Assembly (NCBI GenBank): GCA_905221605.1
Contig: CAJNDS010000042.1
Span: 174,001 to 235,823 of the forward strand
Length of the DNA: 61,823 bases
DNA from: Symbiodinium natans
Lineage: Eukaryota; Sar; Dinophyceae; Suessiales; Symbiodiniaceae
Direction: 5' to 3'
Both the position numbers and the translations under genes were made by a program. How positions within the stretch are numbered: the first letter of the stretch is position 1; every line of letters starts with the position of its first letter. Below, piece after piece: positions 10,831 through 22,200 of the stretch. Below the pieces are notes generated by a model. The model was not told where the DNA came from. It saw only the letters and a program-made list of their open reading frames with translations, and ran no database searches.

Positions 10831-11654
10831 CTCACGCTTCTTTCTTAAGCGGTCGTTCGTCCACATCCTCAACTTGAACTGCTTAACCGCGTGAAGGACA
10901 GGAATTGGGCGGCAATTTCCTAGATTCGAAAACAACGAAGGCTACACAGAGCAATCGCACTGCCGCACGGCTTCATGGCCAACGACATCTTTGCTATCGA
11001 GAGTTGAACTGAATGTTCGCGCGAAAGTGGGAGCCTAGACCGCCTGCTCACTCGGCTCAACTGAACCTTAAGACAGGTGACACGGCCCAAGCAGTCGCTA
11101 GCACTACGGCTACGACGACGAGGACGTGTACACTGCTGCGTCGACCCACGCAAAGAAAGTGAGAACCGGCAAAAAAACCAAACGGGAACCCGTATCAATT
11201 CTCGCTGAGCGGCAACTCCCGGCCGCGCACCGGGCATTCCTGAGAGAACGGGCGCACGGACCCGACGGCTTGCCTGGTCTCTGCTGAGGCACGGCTGGAA
11301 TTTGGCGCGCCTCATGAGGCTGCTGCACCCGCCGTGCCCTGTCTTCGCCTGCATTGCATTGCAAAAACAGTCTTCCTGAGTCCGGCTACAACAGAACTCT
11401 CATGCCAAGCTCCAATCAGCCAGTAAACATCCAATTCAATAGTAAACATCCAACCATCACGTGCATGAAAAGCCCCTAAATGGATTCCCACCTGCAAGGT
11501 CTCAGTAGTTCCCTTCGGCAAGGCCTCCTCGGTTCGGCGGTACCACAGCAGATGCAGAAGAAAAATCTGCTAAAAAGGAAGTAAATACAATCATATGCAG
11601 CGGTTCCGGGGCTGGGGTTTGCGGGGGGCCCTCCCCGACCCTTCGCGACATCCG
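10831..11654. other. Spacer upstream of truncated kinase copy
   Basis: No independent gene. It parallels 12719-13270 and 57690-58060, where the same words precede the C-lobe exons (GCATTCCTGAGAGAACG, GCGCCTCATGAGGCTGCTG). It is therefore the 3' flank or intronic part of a kinase copy. Confidence 0.5.
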
Positions 11655-12295
11655 CATGGGCCCCCGGGCCAGGCATGGGCCCAAACCAGCGCGATGGAGA
11701 AGCGGGACCTCGGAGGGCACCGGTGTCTGAGAGGAAAAGGCCGCCTGCAATGCTGGCCTGCGTCGCCCTGCGCACCGCCGGAGCACCAAGCGCAGCCCAG
11801 GAGCCAAGGCTTTGCTCTGAGGAGGCAGGCGATCAGGCCGACTCCTTCCTGACAGAGCCAAGGAACCCACCCCCCCCCCCCCGCCACTTGGGAAATTTTC
11901 ACCAGGCGGAAAGCTCGGCATTTTGACAGAAGCTGCAATCCGGTGCCATCTTGGGGCGCTGCGCGCTGCCTCGGAAACACCAGACAGCAGACAACACCAC
12001 TCAACCCAGAACGGTTGCTTCTCAGACAATCAACAACCAGTCGCTCCACAACGAACCCACCATCGAGGCTGGATCCGCGCCGCACCTTGTAGAACTTCTG
12101 GGGCCGCGCAGTCCCTGGACTTGCGATCCGCTCGTCCCTGCACTCCCCGGGAAGGAATGTGGAAGACACTGTGATAGACATCGCGCAATGCCCCAATACC
12201 CGCTGGGTACCCCGGCCAAGACTTGAGTGCTGCGCTCATGCCGAATTCCCTACGATCCTTGACGTTCCTCTCCTGTGCAGTGTTCCAAGTGCTTT
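11655..12295 (-). pseudogene. Truncated second kinase copy (K1, unit A)
   Basis: Minus-strand kinase remnants in order: ERNVKDRREFG at about 12250, where the Asp of the DFG motif is Glu; AAPEVLQG at about 12100 (APE motif kept, but the preceding GTP replaced by RD); VGLIACLLRAKP at 11848-11805; and SRFSIALVWAHAWPG at about 11706-11660. The exon carrying the DLWSCGVIL segment is missing, and the catalytic loop exon is unrecognisable. Without DFG and the alpha-F exon it cannot be an active kinase. It arose by duplication of the adjacent full copy (12.7-15.3 kb). Confidence 0.75.
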
Positions 12296-13269
12296 CCGAG
12301 TTGAGGACTCAATGGTGTTCTGTTGCATATTTAGCTTTGAGACGTCAGGCGGATTCATAGTCGGGCTTGTCGCATGTTGTGAATTGCACACACCTGCACG
12401 AAGAAGCACGTTCGAGCCAGAAGCGGTCACCAGCATTCTGCACCCAGGCTGAACCGTTCACGCATGCACCTCCACTGCTGTTATTGGCGCTGCAGGGGAA
12501 GAGCGCTAGCAGCTGCTTTTTTGGGAGTTCTTGATCGCAGGCTTGGCCTCCTTTGGAGGCGTAACGGCCATGTTGTGCAAACGAATACTGTGCGAGGGCA
12601 CAGTGGGCGCTATCACAAATGGCGCCCAAGTGTGAGACACCTGTCACAATAAGAAAGACATGGATACTTTCAGTTGATGTAGTCACGCTTCTTTCTTAAA
12701 CGGTCGTTCTTCCAGAGCCACAACTTGAACTGCTTAACTGCGTGAAGGACAGGAATTGGGCGGTGAAAACCTAGATTCGAAAACAATAACGAAGGAAACT
12801 GCTACAACTCAGCAGGCGTGAAGCGGGCCGCGCACCGGGCATTCCTGAGAGAACGTGCGCACGGACCCGACGGCTTGCCTGGTCTCTGCTGTGAGGCACG
12901 GCTCGATTTAATGCGCGCCTCATGAGGCTGCTGCACCCGCCGTGCCCTGTCTTCGCCTGCATTGCATTGCAAAAACCGTCGTCCTGAGTCCGGCTACAAC
13001 AGAACTCTCATGCCAAGCTCCAATAAGCCAGTAAACATCCAATTCAATAGTAAACATCCAACAACCACGTGCATGAAAAGCCCCAAACGGATTCCCACCT
13101 GCAAGGTCTCAGTAGCATCCTTCGGCAAGGCCTCCTTTCGGCGGTACCTCAGCAGATGCAGAAGAAAAATCTGCTAAAAAGGCAATCAGATGCAGCGGTT
13201 CCGGGCCTGAGGTTTGCGGGGAGCCTCTTGCCTTCCCTCCCCGACCCTTCGCGACAAGCGCATGGGCCC
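12296..13269. other. Spacer between kinase copies
   Basis: Contains the single-arm counterpart (12645-12680) of the 10744 palindrome and flanking sequence shared with 10.87-11.4 kb. A minus-strand frame at about 12345-12450 resembles the stretch at 38.73-38.83 kb in the R block, but the encoded residues are poorly conserved. No separate gene is called. Confidence 0.45.
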
Positions 13270-16200
13270 CCGGGCCAGGCATGGGCCCGAACCAGCCCGA
13301 TGGAGAAGCGGGACCTCGGAGGGCACCGGTGTCTCCACACAAATGCAGAAGGCCTCTGAGAGGAAAAGGCCGCCTGCAATGCTGGCCTGCGTCGCCCTTC
13401 AAGCGCAGACCGGAGCATCCAAGCGCAGCCCAGGAGCCAGGGCTTTATTCTGAGCAGGCCGGCGATCAGGCCGACTCCTTCCTGACAGAGGCAGGGTACC
13501 CCCCCCTCCCCGCCCCACTTGGAAAACTTGAACCAGGACACACCATGGACACACCCCGTGCACCCGACGCGTACAAGGTGACAGTGACCCAGCGTGTCAG
13601 CGGAAAAACGCTGCGAAAACGCTGCGAAAGAAGTGTCTGTGGCTTCGCAGGTGTGCGGAAGTTGGGTGATGTTAACTAAGGTTCCGGCACAGTAGAAGAT
13701 GATGATTTCTCAACATCGTCCTAAAACCATCCTCGCTCCCGAATGTGGGCCTACTGCGACTTGCGAAACGAAGCTCCGCGACGCGTCAGGACAAAAAAAG
13801 ACGAGGCGCAGACGCAGAGACGCACAGAACAGGACGGGACAGGGCCGGACCCTCCACCTTCAAAGTTCAAGGAGGCCCCGGAAAGGCGCTTCGGGGCCTG
13901 GGCCTCCCTGCCCGGAAAGCTAGAACCATCCTCAAATCGTCCGTGCAAAAAGCGGCGCAAGAAATGCTAGAGGAAGATCCGAGAAAACAGGGAAGCATGA
14001 TGTTAGGATGACGATGCGGACCAAGAAGCGAATGACGGGAGGATGACTTCAGGAAAAAGGGGATAGTATGGCTTTAGGATTGTTTAGGATGAAAACGAAC
14101 ATTTTGTCTGAACAAACTCATATGATCAGGGGTCTGCTTCCACAGGATTCTAGACCCTAAACTTTAAACTCTTTAGCCCCTGATCATCCCCGAACCCCCC
14201 TGCGCACCGTGGAGATGAACACGGGGATCTTGTAGTTCGCAGAGGAGATCTTTCGGCGGAGGTCGCGATCGTTTCGGCCCTGCAGGATGGAGGTGTTTTA
14301 GGGCGCAGAAAGATGCGCAAAGCATGCAAATACATGCAAATACATGCAAATACATGCAACTACATGCAAATACATGCAAATACCACGAAGCTCGAGTTTT
14401 CGAGCCCTGGGCCTGGCAGTGTCACTGCAATGAACTACGGCTACTTACGGGCTGAGACGACTCAGATCACAACTCGGGCAAGTTTGACCAGCTGCGGCGA
14501 GCTCAGGTGCCGAACAAGAAGTGCAACGACTGCTACCGGCCGCGCCTTAAACGGCCTGTGCCCGCACATCATGATGTAAAGGATGACCCCACAGCTCCAA
14601 AGGTCGGAGGCGTACGGGACCTCAAGGCGTGGGCAAAGAGCAGAGGGGGGGGGCTCTCACCCGAGATCCTCAACGGCGACTCTGCGGAAAGCTCTGCCCT
14701 GTGACGGAAGCTGCAATCCGGTGCCAGCTGGGGGCGCCGCACACCTTCTGCCTCGGAAAGCCACACAGCAGACAACAGCATACAACAGCATAACCAGAAC
14801 GGCTGCTTCTCAGATTGTCAGTATAGCTCCACAACGAACTCGAAAGACAATGGTTAACATCACCGTTGCCACTCGCTCAGGTTTTGGGAGAAGGCCCTTC
14901 TCATCAAAGCTGAACCCCCGCCGTGCCTTGTAGAACTTCTGGGGCCGCGTACTCCGGGGTCCCCCCCGTTGTTGTGATCCGCGTTTCCCTGCGGCTCCAG
15001 GAAGGTGGCTTGGGCTTGTAGCTGTGCATTCCAGGGTGCGTGGTGGATGTTCGTGCAGGCTTGACAGCTTCCATGTCGAGTGCCCAGAGTGCCCAGTGTG
15101 CGCCCGAGTCCTCTAGAATTTATAATCGAAGTGTTGGGAAGCTCCACTGGCTTTGGCGGCCTAAGGCTCCTCAAACACTGAGTGCCCCGGCCCAGGCTCG
15201 AGTGCTGTGCTCAGGCCGAAATCCGCGATCTTGACATTCCGCTCCTCGTCCAGGAGGAGGTTCTCGAGCCTGGGTCCCGTGAACGGTAGACCTGCATTCC
15301 GTCTACCTGTGAAGCGCTGTCCCGGCCCGTGCGTCTCCCGTTGTCATGCCCTGCTGGAGGTCGGCCGGTGCGCGCTTGTCTCGTGTGTCAAAACGGCCCC
15401 TACCCCACCCCACATTCCCCACTGTCCGCCAACCGAGCGAGCGAAAACTTGAAAGAGCCGTGGCTGCTCTCAAGCTCAAGAGGAGAGTAGGCCGACACCA
15501 ACGTTGCGGGAAATGAATCTACAAAAACGGCATAAGCCCGTGCAGATGATGGGATGCTTTGGGAAGGGGGCGGCAACCAGAGATCCAAAAGACAGTGCGA
15601 CATCACATTGGAGAACGCGTGCGAACCATGAAACAAGAGTGGGTTTGGAACCCTGAAACGGCAATTTATGAACCCCGCCTCGAAAATCGAGGTACCACGT
15701 CAAATCAACTGCAAACTTACGCCTTCTTAACTTTTTGACAGCTCTCGCCAGAGTGTGCTGTCTGGGCTAATTTCCGATTCGCACCAAGATCACTTTCGCT
15801 CCGTTCTCCGAGCTTCTCACCTGCGTGCTGAATTTCGGCATTTTGAGCAGTGTTCGTATTGGGATGATAGTGGCTGCTATTCAGGCTCTGTTTGGGCTGG
15901 GACGATAGGCTGTCGAGTACCCGAAATCCGAGAAACAAAGAAACCCCAAAGACTGACAACTTTAGCCCTTACCTGGGCTACCAGGAATACAGGATTAGGG
16001 CGCAGTCGTGCAACTTTAAGCACTAAACCGTTATAGAGCTTATGGTTTCCGCAGGTGGGGCAATTATTCTCTGGGTTCATCTTGGGATATGTTCATCCTG
16101 CCCTTTCTTGTGCCCAAGAACCCAAAACCCTAAACTCCACGTCCCCTTTTTGTATCGTTACTCAAAGCATTTCCTGAGGGGCTTGGGGTTTCAAAGACTG

Positions 16201-19200
16201 GCTCTGGGGGTTTAGGGTTTAGGGTTTAGGGTTTTGGGTTAAGGCCCTGGGGTCACCTTACCGGATTTAGGGGTTTAGGGGTTGGGAGTTGGGGGGCCTT
16301 TTGCGAGGAACTCCCAGCCTATTGACTCCTCAGTCGCAACTCTCAACCCATTATAAAGCCCTAGACATTCAACCCATGACCTGGAAACCTCCACCCTCAA
16401 CCCTACAAGCCTCAACCCTAACCCTAGAATGCAGCTGCGGTTTGGGTTTGGGTTTGGAACTCAGGAGACCAAGATCCCCCCGTCAATGAGGTTGTATCGG
16501 GGTTTCAGCCAGGTAGGGCTTCGCCAATGCCTGTTCCAGCCTGTTTTAAGCCACGTCCATCTTGGTCTATTGGTCTAAAGCGGAGGCGGAGGTTCGCGAA
16601 AAAAAGATGTTCGGCCAGCTTCGTTCCCGTAAGTCCTTATTCCTACAGTAACCATATCGTTCTTCGAAAAGCCCTAAGCCCTAGACCAACTTTGTCTTTC
16701 CTATTCTTCCCTCTCTGTATACATATACTTTGTCCCACCACTGAATTTGAAGCAAGCCTTCACGAAACAGGACTATAGTGCAAACCGCAGATCCTGAAAC
16801 AGCTGGTGGCTCAGGGCCCTGGCATACCTGACATTTAACTCTAAACCCTAAACGCTGAAGACCTCAACCCGGAAAGTGAAACTTTAAAAAACCAGCTGTT
16901 AGAAGCTGCTCACAGAGCGGGCAGACACGTCTCTGCTGTGGAAAACATAGCTTCATTCTCCATGAACAAAGCTGACAGCAGCGATCGCACCCAATCTACC
17001 GGAGCACAGTCGAAAACTTGAGGCAGCTGCGAAAATAATATGAACTATTCCCGAACCCTAAAAACGTAGAAAACCTAAGGGCTACACAGCTAACCAAGCC
17101 CTACACACCAGTAGACCAGTAGGAGGACGCTACACACCAGGTGCTTTTTCACAGAGAGGGCAAAAACGTCCTTGCTGTGGAAAACATAGCTTAATTCTCC
17201 ATGAACAAAGCTGTTTGCAGCGATCGCACCCAGTTTACCGGAGCAATGGTGAAAACCTGAAGCTGCTGGGAAAAACTAGGAGACCAAGATCCTCCCGTCA
17301 ATTAGGTTGTATCGGGGTTTCAGCCACGTAGGGCGTTGCCAATGCCTGTTCCAGCCTGTCTTAAGCCACGTCCATCTTGGTCTAAAGCGGAGGCGGAGGT
17401 TCGCGAAAAAAAGATGTTCGGCCAGCTTCGTTCCCGTAAGTCCTTATTCCTACAGTAACCATATCGTTCTTCGAAGGCCCTAAGCCCTAGACCAACTTTG
17501 TCTTTCCTATTCTTCCCTCTATGTATACATATACTTTGTCCCACCACTGAATTTGAAGCAAGCCTTCACCAAACAGGACTATAGCGCAGACCGCAGATCC
17601 CGAAGCAGCTGGTGGCTCAGGGCCCTGGCACCTGACATTTAACTCTACTAAACCCGGAAAGCTAAAGCCCACACACCAGCTGTCAGAATCTGCTCACACA
17701 GCGGGCAAAAACGTCTCTGCTGTGGAAAACACAGCTTCATCCTCCATGAACAAAGCTGACAGCAGCGATCGCACCCAATCTACCGGAGCACAGTCGAAAA
17801 CTTGAAGCTGCTGGGAAAATATTTTGAACGAGGAGACCAAGATCCTCCCGTCAATGAGGTTGTATCGGGGTTTCAGCAACCTAGGGCTGTTCCAGCCTGT
17901 CTTAAGCCACGTCCATCTTGGTCTCGGAAAGCGGAGGCGGAGGTTCGCGCAAAATGGCTGTTAGGCCAGCTTCGCTCCTTTAAAGTCCTTATTTCTACAG
18001 TAACCATGTCGTTCTTCGAAAGCACTAAGCCCTACACCAACTTTGTCTTTCCTATTATTCGTAAGCCCTAAGCCCTACACCAACTTTGTCTTTCCTATTC
18101 TTCCCTCTATGTATACATATACCTTGTCCCACCACTGAATTTGAAGCAAGCCTTCACCAAACAGGACTCTCGTGCAGACTGCAGATTCTGAAACAGCTGG
18201 TGGCTCAGGGCCCTGGCATACCTGACATTTAAAACTCTACTAAACCCGGAAAGCAAAAGCCCATACACCAGCTGTCAGAAGCTGCTCACACAGCGGGCAA
18301 AAACGTCTCTGCTGTGGTTAACATAGCTGCATCCTCCATGAACAAAGCTGTTTGCAGCAATCGCACCCAATTTACCGGAGCAGAGCTGAAAATTTGAAGC
18401 TGCTGGGGAGATACTTTGAAGTATTCCCGAAACCCTAGAAAACAAACACAGAAACGGCAGAGCTCCGGAAACAGCTGGTGCGTTTAGGGTCCTGGCAGAC
18501 CTGACTGTCAAGTGTGAAACCCAAGGGACCATGTTCTACCAAGAGCAAGGTCAGACGTTCAACCGCGGCGTCGCCGCTGCCTTGCCGGCCCTTCGTCGTC
18601 TGAGTGCCGAACATCGCGAGCTGCTTGCACTACATCTGGCACCACGGGCGGAACGTGGTGATGGAGTTGCCAGTGTTCTTCTAGCGCATAGCTATGCGGG
18701 CACTGGCCATCCCATGTCCACATCCAGCACGTACAGCGGCAGGAGTCATTGCCTTCAGTGTGCCAGACGCAGCAAAAAGTGCTCCAGAACTCCGAGTACC
18801 GATCCCAGTTCACCTTTTTCGGTGCACTCGGGTGCGCAGACTCGCCGGCATCCTGGAGGATACCCTCCGCCTCTAGTGCAGACAAGAGCCGCGCCTCTTT
18901 GCGAGCTTGCAAAAGGCGCCGCATCCTCTGCAGCGTACCTCTCGGCACAACACGTGGCTTGTTGACCGCAAGGCAAGCCCAGCGCGTGTTGCGACCCTCA
19001 CCGTCGTCCATCTCGACAAACTGCGAGCCTGGCGCTTGTATGCGCCGCAGAAGGTGAGGTATCGGCGGAAAATACTCCAGGTCGCCAAAAGGCCTTCGGT
19101 GCCTCGCTCCTGCCGTGACTGAGGAATGGAAGAAGTTTGCGGGCTTTCTTTCCAACCGAATAAGAAAAGAATAATCCCAGTATCATCACATTATTATTGA

Positions 19201-22200
19201 GGGTTTTAATTTTGCCTCCTTCCCATCTGCAATCCTCGAGGTTCAAGCATCCAATCATCTGGCCGACGGGGTCGCTCGGCAGTCAAACAGTCGGGCGGCG
19301 CCATGAGAGACAAGGGCGCCTGCAGGTCAAACTTATGATTGGTTGGGGGGGAGGACATAGGGGCACAACAGAAGACTGATGACTAGGAATGGCTCGCCTG
19401 TGACCCCGCCAGACGATCTGCTTCGTGGATGTCAGACGTCCAAAGCACGCTCGCCTTGAGCAAGTTCTCAGCCACCATCTTGTGGGTCTTAGCTGGGCCT
19501 TGTCCCCTGACATCTGTCTTGATTTTTGAATTCGCAGCTTCGGCAGCCTGCTGCGTGCAAGGATGACCAGTCTGGGCTTTGGAACCCACGCCCACCCACC
19601 AACGAGCACTCCATATCAAGTCTTCTTGGAGTCCTGAATCCCTGGCGCAGGGGTTGCTGGGGACGACGAAGGGCTGAGAGGGCTGGAGGTTTTAAGTGAG
19701 GAGGTTTTAGGTGAGGTTTGAGCTTCGGGTTTAGGACCAATCCGAGCCTTGGGGGAGGGATCTGAACGAAATACTGCTCCTGCACATACTGCATAAACTT
19801 CTCCTCGCCCCAGCAAAATTTCATGCGCAAAAAAAGCGTCTTCGCCAGGATGTGGAACATGATGATCGTAGGGCAAAGCGCCAGGTGTGTGATGTTGTTG
19901 AGCACAGCCCAGACGGGATACTTGATCAGGTGGGGAGCGACGCCGAGACCCCTGCCGCGACCACGGCCGCGACCTCCACGGCCGCGACCTCCACGTCCAC
20001 CAGAGCGCCCGGCCCGACGGGCAGGAGCAACGGCTCGGCCCCGCGCACCCCGAGCCCGCGGAGGCGGGCGGGCTGGCTCCTCGCCATCACGCGTTTCCTG
20101 CTTTTTCCCGCGACGGTCGTTTCCAAGCAAATTCCTTCGCAAATGCTCGAGGTCGTTGACGACCTGCGCTCTCGGCCAGACACGTTCGCAAGCGGTACGA
20201 CTGCCTGTGAAGTAGTCACAATTGACTTGGCAAACAACATTCGCCATACCTCGACGGGCCAGCTCTGTCCTCAGATTGCGTAGGCTTCAAGGCTTCGGGT
20301 TTTGAGGGCTAGGGTTAAAAGGGTTGAGGCTGGCAAGCATGTAAGGCTAATCCCAGCAAGACTCTGCACGGCCTGGAACACTTTGAGGTACCCAGCGGAA
20401 GCTTCGACAGCATAGCAAACAAACGCCAGCGGCCACGGGGTCCTGCGCCAGGACCCTCCAAGGCATCTGTAAAGGACCAAGGACACGACGCCCCAGCGAA
20501 AGGACATCAACTCGAGGGAATGCGTAAAGTCAGCTGCGAGGCAGATCTTTGAAGCCCCAAGCTGCTCCAATGCTTCAAAAAAACCCAAGATCAAAATGAC
20601 GTAGCTGAAGGGCTTCATCAGCACATCTTTGACGGTGTCGGACCGGCGCTCCGACCAAGTAAGGAACTCCGGCTGGCTCTCCTGGAACAACTTGGTGGCT
20701 CCACCCTGCCGTCCGCGGCGATGTCTCAGGATTGCACGGGTGGCTTCTGCTGCAACGCGATCTTCCCCCAAGAAAACACTGACCGAACTTGCTGTGGCCT
20801 TGAGGCCCCTTTCCTGCAATGCATCAGCCGCAGCCACCACCTTGCGTCTTTCCTCATTTGTAGGCATGACTTGCACGGGTTTCTTTTTGCCGCGCCTTCG
20901 AACAGGTTCTCCTTTGTGCTCGCCAGAAGTACAGATGCTGAGACGGTACATCTGACCCTGCTCCAACCACGCGCCTTGAAAGCGAAAAGTTTTCCCATTT
21001 CCCTCGCGGCAGTTCGTGCAGCTCATGCAAAATGCTGTGGTAACAAAGGATGCGTCCCCCTGCTCCCGGGGAGTGGAAAAGGCACCGACCAAGATCTCAT
21101 TCTCGCTGCTCCATGCGCGTGCCGCTTTTCGCAGCTTGTCCTTTTCGGATCTGGCATCGCTGAGAGCTGCCCTTGTGTAAATTTTGCAATCCAGAGGCAC
21201 ATAAGCACGAGCACGCCTCCGAGAGGCTTGCGCATCCTGGCCATCGCCATCCGAGCCCTCCATTACAGACTCAGCCGTTTCTGCTGTAAACAAGCAGCGG
21301 GTTTGCCATAAAGACTTCTTTTCAGGGAACCTTGAAGCCTACAACTGTAGAACCCAACAGACCCAACGCTTCGTCTTTTTCCCACTACACTACACAGGCT
21401 TCGGGCTTGAAATCCTCAAACGCGTAACCCAGACATTTAATCCGAAACCGAAACCGAAACGAAACACCTCTCTTCCCACAACCCGTTGCCTGCTCAATCG
21501 TCTTCCTCCGCGGAGCTTTCCGCCGGCACACGGCTGGAGCTTTCTGCCGGAACACGGCTGTCCTTGCGCACCTGCCGGCGCACAGGGAGGCGTGAGGGTT
21601 TGGGGCTTAGGATTGGCTTTGCCATAAAAGATCTGTTCTGCAAAAGCTAGGTCTATCGGTCTATGGAAACTCGAAACCCTGCTCGCCTCAGTTCCCTCCG
21701 CACCGGTTTCTGCCGGCACACGGCCGTCCTTGCAAAGGGGGGGCTGGTTGTGGGCCGGCGCGGGGGGGGGGTGCGCGGAGGGTGTGAGAAAATGGTGCGC
21801 AGATGGTGTGCGGGGGGTGTGCAGGGGGTGCGCAGGGGGTGCGCGGAGGGTGCGCGGAGGGTGCGCGGAGGGTGCGCGGAGGGTGCGCGGGAGGGTGCGC
21901 GGAGGGTGGAGGGTGCGCGGAGGGTGCGCGGAGGGTGCGCGGAGGGTGCGCGGGAGGGTGCACGGGAGGGTGCTTGGGAAGGTGCGCGGGAGGGTGTGTG
22001 GGAGGGTGTGTGGGAGGGTGCGCGGGAGGGTGTGTGGGAGGGTGTGCGGGATGGTGCCGGGAGGGCGCGCGAGCGCGAGGGTGCGCGGAGGGTGCGCGGA
22101 TGGGTGTGTGGGAGGGTGCGCGGGAGGGTGCGCAGGAGGGTGCGTGGTGTGTGGGAGGGTGTGCGGGAGGGTGCGCGGGAGGGTGCGCGCGAGGGGTGCG

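Noticed and set aside
14324-14383. CRISPR-like array
   Set aside because: 10-bp repeats without spacers in an intron of a eukaryotic gene; not a CRISPR.
15197-15198. Loss of the splice donor after DFGLS in copies A and B as proof of pseudogenisation
   Set aside because: CTCGA followed by GCCTGG works as a GC donor and restores the frame (…STALE-ETRITTTGG), so the exons can still be joined.
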